Shown one piece after another: positions 1 to 8,070 of a stretch of DNA of 64,000 bases. Source of the DNA: Deltaproteobacteria bacterium. GTDB lineage: Bacteria; Myxococcota_A; Polyangia; Haliangiales; Haliangiaceae. The first letter of the stretch is position 1. Each line of letters begins with the position of its first letter. The notes below the pieces were generated by a model. That model was not told the DNA's origin. It saw only the letters and a program-made list of their open reading frames with translations, and ran no database searches. A program made the translations under genes and the position numbers. The stretch is from NCBI GenBank assembly GCA_020630875.1, contig JAHDIH010000008.1, forward strand, positions 62,214 through 126,213. The letters run 5' to 3'.

Positions 1-1683
1 TTCAGCCACCTGCCAAGAACGACTTGTTTTTGTCTCAGGAATATTTTGGGGAGGACCAAAAATCTTGGTTAAGCCCGGACTCTTCACAATGGTTAATTTC
101 CAATGTCGCTCGATGCTGAAGTAGGTGCGCTTTAACTGCACGTCGACCAGTCCCATTCTGTGAACGTAGCTTGGTTTTCCCGCTTTTTCCGCGTACCAAG
201 GGTGCCACGGAATCCAAACCTCACCATCGTAGCTTTGAATGGTGTTGATAAGATTGTCGCCTGCGTCAACATCTTTGTCCGTTGGGATAAAATCTTTGGG
301 GTTCCATGTTGATAACGATAGTTGACCTGCTATTATTGCTGCAGCAATAAGAGGAATCGTAAATGGGACGCGTCTTGCGTACTCGCGGGGCAAAGCGCAG
401 AGGTACTTGGAAATCATTGGTAAGATAAATCCACCACCTAGCATGCTTGCTGGTAGTAGATAAATGAAGTGATTATCTTGGCGAACAAAGTTGGTTGCCG
501 TTAGGGCGTCGCATGTTACCAAAGCTCCCAAACTGAATGCTGTCAAAAAAGTGCTTCTGAGGAAAAGCCGTTTTGCCAGGAGACTTTCGACTCTTACCTT
601 CCAAAAACGGGTAGTTTGGTACAGTGCTGCGATAGAGGCTGCTGTGGCTCCCCCCAGCGCAATGAACATCGGCATGTACGCATTGAAGTGGGCAAATTCT
701 GTGCCCCAGCCGATAGCTCCTAGTAGGCAACAAAACGTTAGGATTGCGGCCCACGAAAATAGGGTGCGCTGACTTTGTTTAGATCTAGAAAAGGTGACAG
801 CGGTAGTAAACGAAAAGACTAGTACCGCCCCGAGTAAGTAAGTAAGGAGGGGAAACTTGAAGAGCATATTGTGAAACGACAACCAAAATCTATCAGCGTT
901 AAAGTCGTGTTGTTGGTGCACTTCAAATACGTACGTCCAAAACCAGCCGTCAGTGGCGAGGTTCATTAGTAGGGTGCCTCCTAGCCCGATTATCCCAGAA
1001 ATAAGGATGTACATAGGAAGTCTCTTGTAGTTGTAAAAGAGGAGGAGAACGCCTCCCATTATGGTGAAAAGTACTCCTGTCTGTTTACAGAAAAAGGACA
1101 TCGCGATGAGCATAGTTGCGATGGTCATTCGAAGATCACCTCGCTCGTAGGCTCTAAGTTGGGCCCATCGTCTTAAGAGAAACAAACCAGTAAATGCCAT
1201 GGCGCAGAATAGAGTGTCGGCTCTCACAAGATCGTACCACCCCTCCATGTAAGGATAAGCCGCAGCAATAACACCTAGTCCACAGAACCACCCTAGGTTG
1301 GCGAGCGGACGTTCTTCTGGAGCGATTCGCCAGGTTAAATCTTTTCTTATCTGCCAACTCAAAAAGAGCAGTGATGCCACAGAGATGAGCCTACCCAACT
1401 GGTAGGTGATGTCCACTAAGTACCCGCCCATCGCGAGGACCGTGGGGTACAGGGGAGTGTACAAGTAGGGAATGAATTCCACCGAGGGTTCGGGGTAAAT
1501 TGAGCTGCCTTCCGATAGCCGTTGCCCATGGATGAGCAAGCCACCTTCCATCCATTCCAAATCGTACGGGTAAGGCACCCGAAATATGATGGCGTAGAGA
1601 AGCAATCCTATTTGGTAGATGGCAGGAATAGCTAATACGGTTCCTATCACCACTGACGGTCTAATTTTTCCGAATGCTCCCAT
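1..1683 (-). CDS. GT-C-type membrane glycosyltransferase-like protein (partial, runs off left edge)
   Basis: An open frame of 561 codons runs from ATG at 1683 to the first base of the window without a stop, so the C-terminus lies outside. The protein has many hydrophobic segments, as in polytopic GT-C glycosyltransferases that use polyprenyl-phosphate sugars. After the first membrane segment comes YDLEWMEGG (about residues 39-47), then RADTLF near residue 150. This acidic first-loop pattern is familiar from ArnT/PMT-like proteins; the acceptor cannot be told. The start ATG shares one base with the stop of the upstream sulfatase-like gene (TAATG), so the two are probably translationally coupled. 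With the two divergent GT-C genes it suggests surface-glycan synthesis, which is an inference. Confidence 0.75.
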   Translation of the reverse strand, partial: MGAFGKIRPSVVIGTVLAIPAIYQIGLLLYAIIFRVPYPYDLEWMEGGLLIHGQRLSEGSSIYPEPSVEFIPYLYTPLYPTVLAMGGYLVDITYQLGRLISVASLLFLSWQIRKDLTWRIAPEERPLANLGWFCGLGVIAAAYPYMEGWYDLVRADTLFCAMAFTGLFLLRRWAQLRAYERGDLRMTIATMLIAMSFFCKQTGVLFTIMGGVLLLFYNYKRLPMYILISGIIGLGGTLLMNLATDGWFWTYVFEVHQQHDFNADRFWLSFHNMLFKFPLLTYLLGAVLVFSFTTAVTFSRSKQSQRTLFSWAAILTFCCLLGAIGWGTEFAHFNAYMPMFIALGGATAASIAALYQTTRFWKVRVESLLAKRLFLRSTFLTAFSLGALVTCDALTATNFVRQDNHFIYLLPASMLGGGFILPMISKYLCALPREYARRVPFTIPLIAAAIIAGQLSLSTWNPKDFIPTDKDVDAGDNLINTIQSYDGEVWIPWHPWYAEKAGKPSYVHRMGLVDVQLKRTYFSIERHWKLTIVKSPGLTKIFGPPQNIPETKTSRSWQVAE

Positions 1684-4190
1684 TATTGAACTACCATGGT
1701 CCCAAGGTAGAGTCGGTTGTCAACAACCTTATGGTCCGCACTAGTTAATGGGAGACGATCTTTGCCACGAAACAGCCCCATCCAAACCTCAAAAGTACCA
1801 CGATGCTTAGGAATTACTGTCTGAGAATACGTTATCGCGAATTCTGGCTTCCACCACGTCGTGGCAAGCGGAGGCCTGTGATCTGCCTTAAAAACGACTC
1901 GCGCGTTGCGTTCAAAATGAACGAATACTTTCCAGTCCTCGTGAAACGTCGCTTTGGGAAGAAATCCAAAGTCGATTGTGAAAGGGGTATTTCTGATTCC
2001 TTTCGTCGGGATATCCACTTTATTGAGCGTTACGTTCTTCGCCGAGGCTTTGGGAGAAAGTCCTGAGATTAGCGCCGGCGACGACAGTGCTTTTGAGGCT
2101 AAAGCAGTAAACGGTTCCATATCGATTTGCTTGTCGAGTAACTTTCGTTCGCTCTCACAGTCGCTGGCGGAGACATCCGTTGTTTCACTTTTGTCTCGAT
2201 CGATTCTGTAGGCTTCGATTTTTGACGTAGGGCTTAGCCAACGAATGACGTGACATTTTCGGGATGCAAGAGCTCGTTGCTCATTGTTGTTCTCAAACGA
2301 AAGCTGTTGATAAATCGTTCTCGCTTCATTCGTTTTTTTGGCCACTGTCAAAAGCGATTGGCCATCGCTAGTGGTTTGCTTTGCCGAGGTCAAGGTCAGG
2401 TCGGCAATCGTTGGCAGAATATCAACGTGGCTCACAGGCGAAGCTACGGTTCCGCTGCCGCTATCAGGCGATTTCACGATCATCGGAACTCTAGTTTGTG
2501 CGGCATAGAGGTGGTAGCCATGAAAGTCGACCCCATGCTCGCCGAAGCCTTCTCCATGATCCCCTGCGATAATTATCGCGCTGTCATCATAGACTCCCAA
2601 CGTTTTTAACTCCTCAAGTAGTCGGCCAATGTGATGGTCTGTGTACCAGATTTCTTGGTCGTATCGGTCTTTGGGGGCCGAGCCAAAGTTTGGCGCGCCT
2701 TTGTGGGACTGAAACTCGTAGTGGGGGTCGTAGTAGTGGACCCAAAGAAACAAGGATTCTTCGGGGTGTTCAGCCAAAAAACGGATTGCTTTGTCAGTTT
2801 GCTCTTTAGATGAGCTTCCCTTAGTTTGTGCTGGCCCTTTGCCGCTTACCGAACGGTGAAGTTTAGCATTGGTGTTGTCGTAAAAATCAAACCCTTGGTT
2901 CATTCTTCTGGATTTGTCAAAGTACCAGTAATTGAGAATCGCACCTGTTGTAAAACCTGCGTCTTTGGCAATTTCTGCTACCGTAGTGGCTTCCGGCATC
3001 AGACCAGGCCACCCTCGGTGGCTGTGGTCGTAGGGGACGGAAAGAGGAAATACCCCAGATAAAATGGCTGGAATGGAGTACCGCGTTGATGGGGCGTGGG
3101 CCCATGAATTTTCAAACAATAGCCCCTCTTTAGCTAGGCGGTCGATGTTAGGTGTAGTCGGCCGAGAGTAGCCGTAAGCACCAAAATGATCCGCTCGGAC
3201 TGTATCAATTGTAATTAGCAAAATATGTCTGGGTTTCTTAGTGGAAGAAAAAATTTGCGCTGGGGGACTCGTAGGTAGCGTGGGGTCTCCTCCCATGCAA
3301 TTTTGATCGACGCCGTCGTAGGGAATCTCCAATGCTCCTGGATGGACAGAGCTGTCAAAATTGTTGCAATCTTCTCCTCCTAAAATGGTGCCGGTACCGT
3401 CTCTGTCGAAATCAGAAATGGCCTGTAGCATTGTTACTGCGGTTTTGCCGGGGCCAGCGTGCGCTGTAGCAGCTTTGACGTGAGGTGAAGTGCCTAAAGC
3501 TAGCATTGCGCAAGCACAAACGGAAAATAGAAATAAGGCCGACCGATTGGGGAGCCTCCGATTTCGCAAAGACCTTGAACTAACCATCCAACAGAGAGGT
3601 AGAACGATGATAGAGAATAACCATCTTTGCAGTCCCAGGGCGCTGGCATCTGATTGATGAGACAGCCACCAAATCGCGGCCGCAATCGAAAACGAAGCTA
3701 AGAGCATCGGAACAATAAATTTGTTTGTGTGCGGAAGGCGAAGCAGCTTTTTCGCTATCCAATGGGCGACAACGAGTGTCGAGCCGCACAAAAGTACCGT
3801 GGTGAAGGCATTAACTTCTAGAACCAGATCTAACCGGTTACGACTACTAAGCTTCGTTGCATACAGCGTCGCGATCTTCGGCAAGAGTAAGGTTAGGGTG
3901 GGGACTGCGATAGCGGCAGGCACCAGAACTTTGTCGCTTTGGGATGGCAGCTTGAAAGGCAAAAGAGAGACTAGACCGACGAAGACAGCACCTACTAAGG
4001 TGAAACACGTTCCGAATAGAAGTCCGTTAAAAATGATCGCGCCAACCTTACTGCCAAAGGAGGGGCAATATTGCCCTAAGAGCTGCCACCAAAATAGTTG
4101 TTGAAACAATCCAAGCAAGAAAGCGCTAAAGAATAACGTGACAAGATGGTCCTTGAGCGATTTCGACTCCTGGTTGGGTAGAGCGCTCAT
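1683..4190 (-). CDS. Membrane-anchored sulfatase/alkaline-phosphatase-superfamily protein with MopE-like metal-binding motif
   Basis: An 835-aa protein. Residues 15-235 hold about six membrane segments. Residues 259-301 carry a repeat-like Asp-rich motif (DFDRDG, EDCNN, PGALE, DGVDQNC) of the putative metal-binding type seen in MopE-like deltaproteobacterial proteins. Residues 321-600 form the sulfatase/alkaline-phosphatase fold, with D329 in LLITIDTVRADH and D544-H545 in GDHGEG as metal ligands. The CxPxR motif needed for formylglycine is absent. Aligning to LSG places Thr369 (PSTRYSIPAILSG) at the nucleophile position, as in phosphoethanolamine or glycerol-phosphate transferases. It may therefore be a phosphotransferase acting on a surface glycan or lipid rather than a sulfatase. 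It is upstream of, and overlaps by 1 nt, the GT-C gene. Confidence 0.75.
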   Translation of the reverse strand: MSALPNQESKSLKDHLVTLFFSAFLLGLFQQLFWWQLLGQYCPSFGSKVGAIIFNGLLFGTCFTLVGAVFVGLVSLLPFKLPSQSDKVLVPAAIAVPTLTLLLPKIATLYATKLSSRNRLDLVLEVNAFTTVLLCGSTLVVAHWIAKKLLRLPHTNKFIVPMLLASFSIAAAIWWLSHQSDASALGLQRWLFSIIVLPLCWMVSSRSLRNRRLPNRSALFLFSVCACAMLALGTSPHVKAATAHAGPGKTAVTMLQAISDFDRDGTGTILGGEDCNNFDSSVHPGALEIPYDGVDQNCMGGDPTLPTSPPAQIFSSTKKPRHILLITIDTVRADHFGAYGYSRPTTPNIDRLAKEGLLFENSWAHAPSTRYSIPAILSGVFPLSVPYDHSHRGWPGLMPEATTVAEIAKDAGFTTGAILNYWYFDKSRRMNQGFDFYDNTNAKLHRSVSGKGPAQTKGSSSKEQTDKAIRFLAEHPEESLFLWVHYYDPHYEFQSHKGAPNFGSAPKDRYDQEIWYTDHHIGRLLEELKTLGVYDDSAIIIAGDHGEGFGEHGVDFHGYHLYAAQTRVPMIVKSPDSGSGTVASPVSHVDILPTIADLTLTSAKQTTSDGQSLLTVAKKTNEARTIYQQLSFENNNEQRALASRKCHVIRWLSPTSKIEAYRIDRDKSETTDVSASDCESERKLLDKQIDMEPFTALASKALSSPALISGLSPKASAKNVTLNKVDIPTKGIRNTPFTIDFGFLPKATFHEDWKVFVHFERNARVVFKADHRPPLATTWWKPEFAITYSQTVIPKHRGTFEVWMGLFRGKDRLPLTSADHKVVDNRLYLGTMVVQ

Positions 4191-4266
4191 ATCAGAAGGC
4201 TATCGAATGACGTGTGCTTGTCAATGTATATGGTGATTGTATCAGTCTTTCAGTGTAACATTCCGC

Positions 4267-5784
4267 ATGCCAAAGAGGACCATAGGCCTGCTTGCGAGCT
4301 GGATCGCAACCTCGGTGCTTCTTCTTGTTCATTCCTTGCGCTTCAATTTTATCACTGATGACGCCTATATTTCGTTCGTTTACGCGCGAAATTTGTCGGA
4401 AAATGGTGAGCTTGTTTTCAACTTAGGAGATCGAGTGGAGGGGGTTACCAACTTTCTGTGGACCGTCGCTCTCGCTACAGCTCACTTCGTTGGTTTTAAC
4501 ATCGAAACGGCATCTCTCGTATTGGCTTTTACATTCGCGGCGTTAACCATTCGCTCCTGCATGACTATGTTTGAAGATTTTTCATGTCAGCTGGCAATTG
4601 CTCTAATCCTCGCGAGCTCTGCATCATTTGCGTGTTGGACTTCTGGAGGGTTGGAAACGATGATGTTTGCGTATGTAGTCGTCCTGAGCTTTTTGAGGTT
4701 TCACAATCATGGCAATGACAGGTGGGTGGTGGCATTATGCCTGATTGCAACCCTCGTAAGACCGGAAGGGTCGCTTCTTTTCCTGTGCTTGTGGGGCGCT
4801 TCGGTGCTTGACGCTCTAACCTCTGTGAAAGGTCCTTCGTTGCGTGCCCTCAAAAGTCTTCTGCTCTATCTCGTTTTGTTTTCGATTTTGATTGCTTGCC
4901 GGAAACTGTATTTCGGTGAATGGTTGCCCAATACGTTTTTCGTAAAAGCCGGTCAATCTACGGAGCTGTACAGTAGGCAATTGAGCGATCAGGGAGCATT
5001 TTATCTGAATCAGTGGTGTGAGAAGTCTTTTCTGTACTATCTGGCGCCATTCTTTGCTCTAGGAATAGTTTCGCAGGTAAAGCGGAGTGGCCTGGCCGCG
5101 CTGTTGCTTGTTGTTGCCTATTGTTTTTATTCCATTCGAGTAGGCGGCGACTTCATGGGACTTCATCGGTTTATGATGCCTGCGACGATACTCATTTTCG
5201 TATATTCAGTTTTTGGAATGAAAGCGTTGCTTTCCCTTGTTAAGTGGCATCCGGCGACTGTAGTTATTGCGCCGCTGATCTTTGGCGTGTCCCAGTACTC
5301 CATTTCCGCTGAAGCCGCCAAGCAAAAGTCAGCCGACTCCGGAATCGATGCCCCCGGGTATTTGAAAGAATACGCTGACGACCGAGCGGCTGTTGGGAAG
5401 GCGATGGAAGGGTGCTTCGAGCCAGAGCACTTTTCTATTTTTGGCGGGGTAGGCGCTCAGCCGTTCTTTTCGCGCGCACAGGGCGTAGACGTTTTTGGCC
5501 TTGTTTCTAAGGAAGTGGCTCATAAACTAAAACCGACGCGTCCGAGACCAGGACATAATAAGTGGGCACCTCCGCAGTTTTTGATGGACCATTACGATCC
5601 CGACTTCGTGTTTCATTGTTATCGGATTCATCGGGCCCCGATAAAGGGAAGGTTGTGTGGGGAAGAAGGCGTATGGAACCGGGCTGGTTATGTGAGGGAC
5701 AGCGTCGCCGTGTCAGGACTCAGTCACGGAAATACTCAGTACACGTTTCTTCGTAAGAAGTCTGTAGAAATGAAATGTCGGTAG
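4267..5784 (+). CDS. AftB-like GT-C membrane glycosyltransferase family protein
   Basis: A polytopic membrane protein of 505 aa from the ATG chosen here. An in-frame TTG at 4237 would add 10 residues, but MPKR followed directly by a membrane helix looks the better start. DDAYISFVYARN (residues 31-42) and GDRVEGVTNFLW (54-65) form the conserved first periplasmic loop of proteins related to arabinofuranosyltransferase AftB, where paired Asp residues are catalytic in GT-C enzymes. The C-terminal ~140 residues are hydrophilic and probably periplasmic. Its stop overlaps the next gene by 10 nt, so both are one transcription unit, divergent from the sulfatase-like gene. The sugar and acceptor are unknown. 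Confidence 0.75.
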   Translation: MPKRTIGLLASWIATSVLLLVHSLRFNFITDDAYISFVYARNLSENGELVFNLGDRVEGVTNFLWTVALATAHFVGFNIETASLVLAFTFAALTIRSCMTMFEDFSCQLAIALILASSASFACWTSGGLETMMFAYVVVLSFLRFHNHGNDRWVVALCLIATLVRPEGSLLFLCLWGASVLDALTSVKGPSLRALKSLLLYLVLFSILIACRKLYFGEWLPNTFFVKAGQSTELYSRQLSDQGAFYLNQWCEKSFLYYLAPFFALGIVSQVKRSGLAALLLVVAYCFYSIRVGGDFMGLHRFMMPATILIFVYSVFGMKALLSLVKWHPATVVIAPLIFGVSQYSISAEAAKQKSADSGIDAPGYLKEYADDRAAVGKAMEGCFEPEHFSIFGGVGAQPFFSRAQGVDVFGLVSKEVAHKLKPTRPRPGHNKWAPPQFLMDHYDPDFVFHCYRIHRAPIKGRLCGEEGVWNRAGYVRDSVAVSGLSHGNTQYTFLRKKSVEMKCR

Positions 5785-7691
5785 CAACGTTAGTGGCAAA
5801 GAAGTCTAACCTTCTGGTCGTTGCAGCGTTACTCTCAACGTCGCTTTTGCTAGCAAGGTACGCGAATAAGCCAGATCCCATTACCGAAGGTGCTTGGTTG
5901 TTGCCCACTGGTGGGCCTTACAATTTTGGTTTGCTTAACACGACAGATGGACAGCTTTGGGTGAACGACAAGCTTGTTGTTCCCTGTGGCGAAAGCTATC
6001 GATGTCGGCACGTGATGGAAGCAGGAGTCTATTCATTCAGGCAAGTCGGGACAGGTGTTCTTGTGTGGCATCCGCCAGGGCGGAGAGGCCACAACGAGTA
6101 TGAGTACGTCCCGCAATCTTCGTTAAGCGATGCTGCGCCAGAGTCTGCAACGTTCATTCATCCTGGAACGTATCGTAGTGATGCTTGGTGGTTGCTAGCT
6201 CTCTTGGCGGTTTGGTTGGCGACATTCGTTATGTGGCACAGGCGTTGGATTTTAGACAACAGGTGTGTCGTACTATCAGCTTCTGCAATATTTTTCGCGG
6301 CGCTGCTGGTTCGGCTGATAGGCTTAGAGTCTGCGGGGCAAACATGGGATGAAGACGTCAATTGGTCGGCGGGCCGGAATTACATACAGAATTTATTGAA
6401 TGGAGACTTCAGTCCGGCGGCTTGGCACTTTAACTATCAGCATCCTCCACTCACTAAGTATTTTCTCGGTGTTTCTGGCACTTGGTCTGCCGACTACGCG
6501 TCGGCGCGATTGGCTACTTCGGTATTGTCCAGCTTAACCGCTGTAGTATTAGTGTTCATTGGACAGAGACTCTTCAGTCTTCGAGCTGGCCTATTCTCTG
6601 GTGCGATGTTTGCTCTGACGCCTCACGTGGTCGGGCACGCTCGAATCTGTGGTCATGAAACAATGTCTCTCTTTCTGTGGGCGATGCTTTTGTGGCTGTG
6701 CGTGGCATGCGACTTCAATAAGAAACGGTCCTTTGTGTGGCTCGGGTTCTTCTTAGGACTCGCCGTGTTGTGCAGGTTTTCCAACGGCATCGTCTTCATC
6801 GCGGTTGGCGTTACACTGCTATTAGGACTCGAGAACCTCAAGCAAAGAGTCGTGAGAGGTTTTGTGATTGTGGCTCCGGTGACGGCTTTGACCGTATTCG
6901 TTTTATGGCCTCGACTTTGGCACAATCCACTTTCCAAACTTTCAGAATCAGTTGGCAAACTTACTGCCTCTCATGGCGTTGAGCCGTATCATTCCGTTTT
7001 TCAAGTTGAACAGCCTTGGTACTATTTCTTTGACTACTTTTGGGCGACTACTCCTGTGATTGTCTTGGTCCTCATGTTGCCTTATTGTTTCTTCGGCAAA
7101 CGCCACAAACCTTTACTCCTGCTTTGGATATTGATTCCCTTTCTGATTATAATGTCCCCGGTTAAGCAAGACGGCGTTCGTTACGTACTTCCGGCGGTGC
7201 TTGGCGTTTGTTTGGTTGCTGGACGAGGACTAGATCTAATCTCTCAAAACATTAAAGTCGCACTGGTTGCGTCATTTTTTTGCTTTTTTGGCTTGGTCGT
7301 CTCTAACTACAAAATCCATCCGTACCAGATAGACTATTATGGAATGCAAGTTGGTGGAGTAGAGCAGGTCGCTGCCAACAACACTTATGAGGTAGCTTGG
7401 TGGGGAGAGGGCCTAGACAAATCGGTCGAATACATCAACGAGCATGCGGAGGTTGGTGATGAAGTGTTGCATCCTTGGGCCTGCGTTGAACCAAATCATA
7501 TGACGTGGCTACGGCATGATCTTTGGAAACCAACTAATGCGAGTCGAGCAGATTGGTTTCTAGTTTACGCCCCACATAGAAATTCGCGCCACCCCAAATG
7601 CATCCCTGGTGCGGAGTATTCAGTGGTTTTCGAGGAGAAGGTACAAGGTGTTACGTTCTCTCGGGTTTACAAACGATCAGTTCAGAACTGA
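5775..7691 (+). CDS. PMT/ArnT-like (GT39-type) membrane glycosyltransferase with N-terminal periplasmic beta domain
   Basis: A 638-aa protein. A membrane helix (12-28) is followed by about 95 residues (36-130) with a PA14-like look (GPYNFGLLNTTDGQLWVND then EAGVYSF), then a multi-pass GT-C core. WDEDVNW (191-197) and HPPLTKYFLG are the first-loop motifs of protein O-mannosyltransferase/ArnT-type enzymes, in which the acidic pair is catalytic. The start ATG lies inside the end of the preceding AftB-like gene. The gene meets the next one (minus strand) with 15 nt of overlapping 3' ends. A dolichyl/undecaprenyl-phosphate-sugar donor is expected from the family; the target is unknown. Confidence 0.75.
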   Translation: MSVATLVAKKSNLLVVAALLSTSLLLARYANKPDPITEGAWLLPTGGPYNFGLLNTTDGQLWVNDKLVVPCGESYRCRHVMEAGVYSFRQVGTGVLVWHPPGRRGHNEYEYVPQSSLSDAAPESATFIHPGTYRSDAWWLLALLAVWLATFVMWHRRWILDNRCVVLSASAIFFAALLVRLIGLESAGQTWDEDVNWSAGRNYIQNLLNGDFSPAAWHFNYQHPPLTKYFLGVSGTWSADYASARLATSVLSSLTAVVLVFIGQRLFSLRAGLFSGAMFALTPHVVGHARICGHETMSLFLWAMLLWLCVACDFNKKRSFVWLGFFLGLAVLCRFSNGIVFIAVGVTLLLGLENLKQRVVRGFVIVAPVTALTVFVLWPRLWHNPLSKLSESVGKLTASHGVEPYHSVFQVEQPWYYFFDYFWATTPVIVLVLMLPYCFFGKRHKPLLLLWILIPFLIIMSPVKQDGVRYVLPAVLGVCLVAGRGLDLISQNIKVALVASFFCFFGLVVSNYKIHPYQIDYYGMQVGGVEQVAANNTYEVAWWGEGLDKSVEYINEHAEVGDEVLHPWACVEPNHMTWLRHDLWKPTNASRADWFLVYAPHRNSRHPKCIPGAEYSVVFEEKVQGVTFSRVYKRSVQN

Positions 7692-8012
7692 AAAGGTCTC
7701 TGTGCAGCTGGCATCGCCTTTTGTATGTTGAATGACGAGCTTCGCCGACAACTTTTTGCCGGTTCTTTTTCCTGCGAAGGAATACTTCTTTCCTTCAGTC
7801 TTAGCTTTGAGTCGAAATCGCCCGCCCCTGTATTCTTTTCCAGTCATGGTCGGTAACTCGCCAAGTTTGGCACTCATCGCACTCTCGGACTTCTCGATTT
7901 TTAGGACGTCGCCGATGGTAGTTTTAACCTTGCAGCTTGAGCTCACAGCCTCCACTTTCACTTTGGTTGATGACCCCGTAGCCATGGCTATGGATAGAAT
8001 TAGAGTAAGCAT
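7677..8012 (-). CDS. Small secreted protein of unknown function
   Basis: A 111-aa protein with a hydrophobic N-terminus (MLTLILSIAMATG) that looks like a short signal peptide. A Lys/Gly/Ser-rich, beta-prone body follows, with two Cys residues (SSCKV and ASCTE) that could form a disulfide. The start at 8012 is preceded by GGAGG at 8023-8027, a good ribosome-binding site; the longer TTG frame to 8030 runs through that site and is rejected. The gene lies 58 nt downstream of the S41 protease gene on the same strand and may be co-transcribed. I do not recognise the family. Confidence 0.6.
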   Translation of the reverse strand: MLTLILSIAMATGSSTKVKVEAVSSSCKVKTTIGDVLKIEKSESAMSAKLGELPTMTGKEYRGGRFRLKAKTEGKKYSFAGKRTGKKLSAKLVIQHTKGDASCTETFSVLN

Positions 8013-8070
8013 GATTTTTAGACCTCCCAAAATGTGAATTTCTTCATTTTTTCGTGATTATCAATAGATT

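Noticed and set aside
473..772. Two overlapping 93-codon frames on opposite strands near the left edge
   Set aside because: Both lie inside the long open frame of the partial GT-C protein, which has clear membrane helices and family motifs.
1683..4190. Calling the gene a formylglycine sulfatase
   Set aside because: The CxPxR maturation motif is missing and Thr sits at the nucleophile position, so only superfamily membership is claimed.
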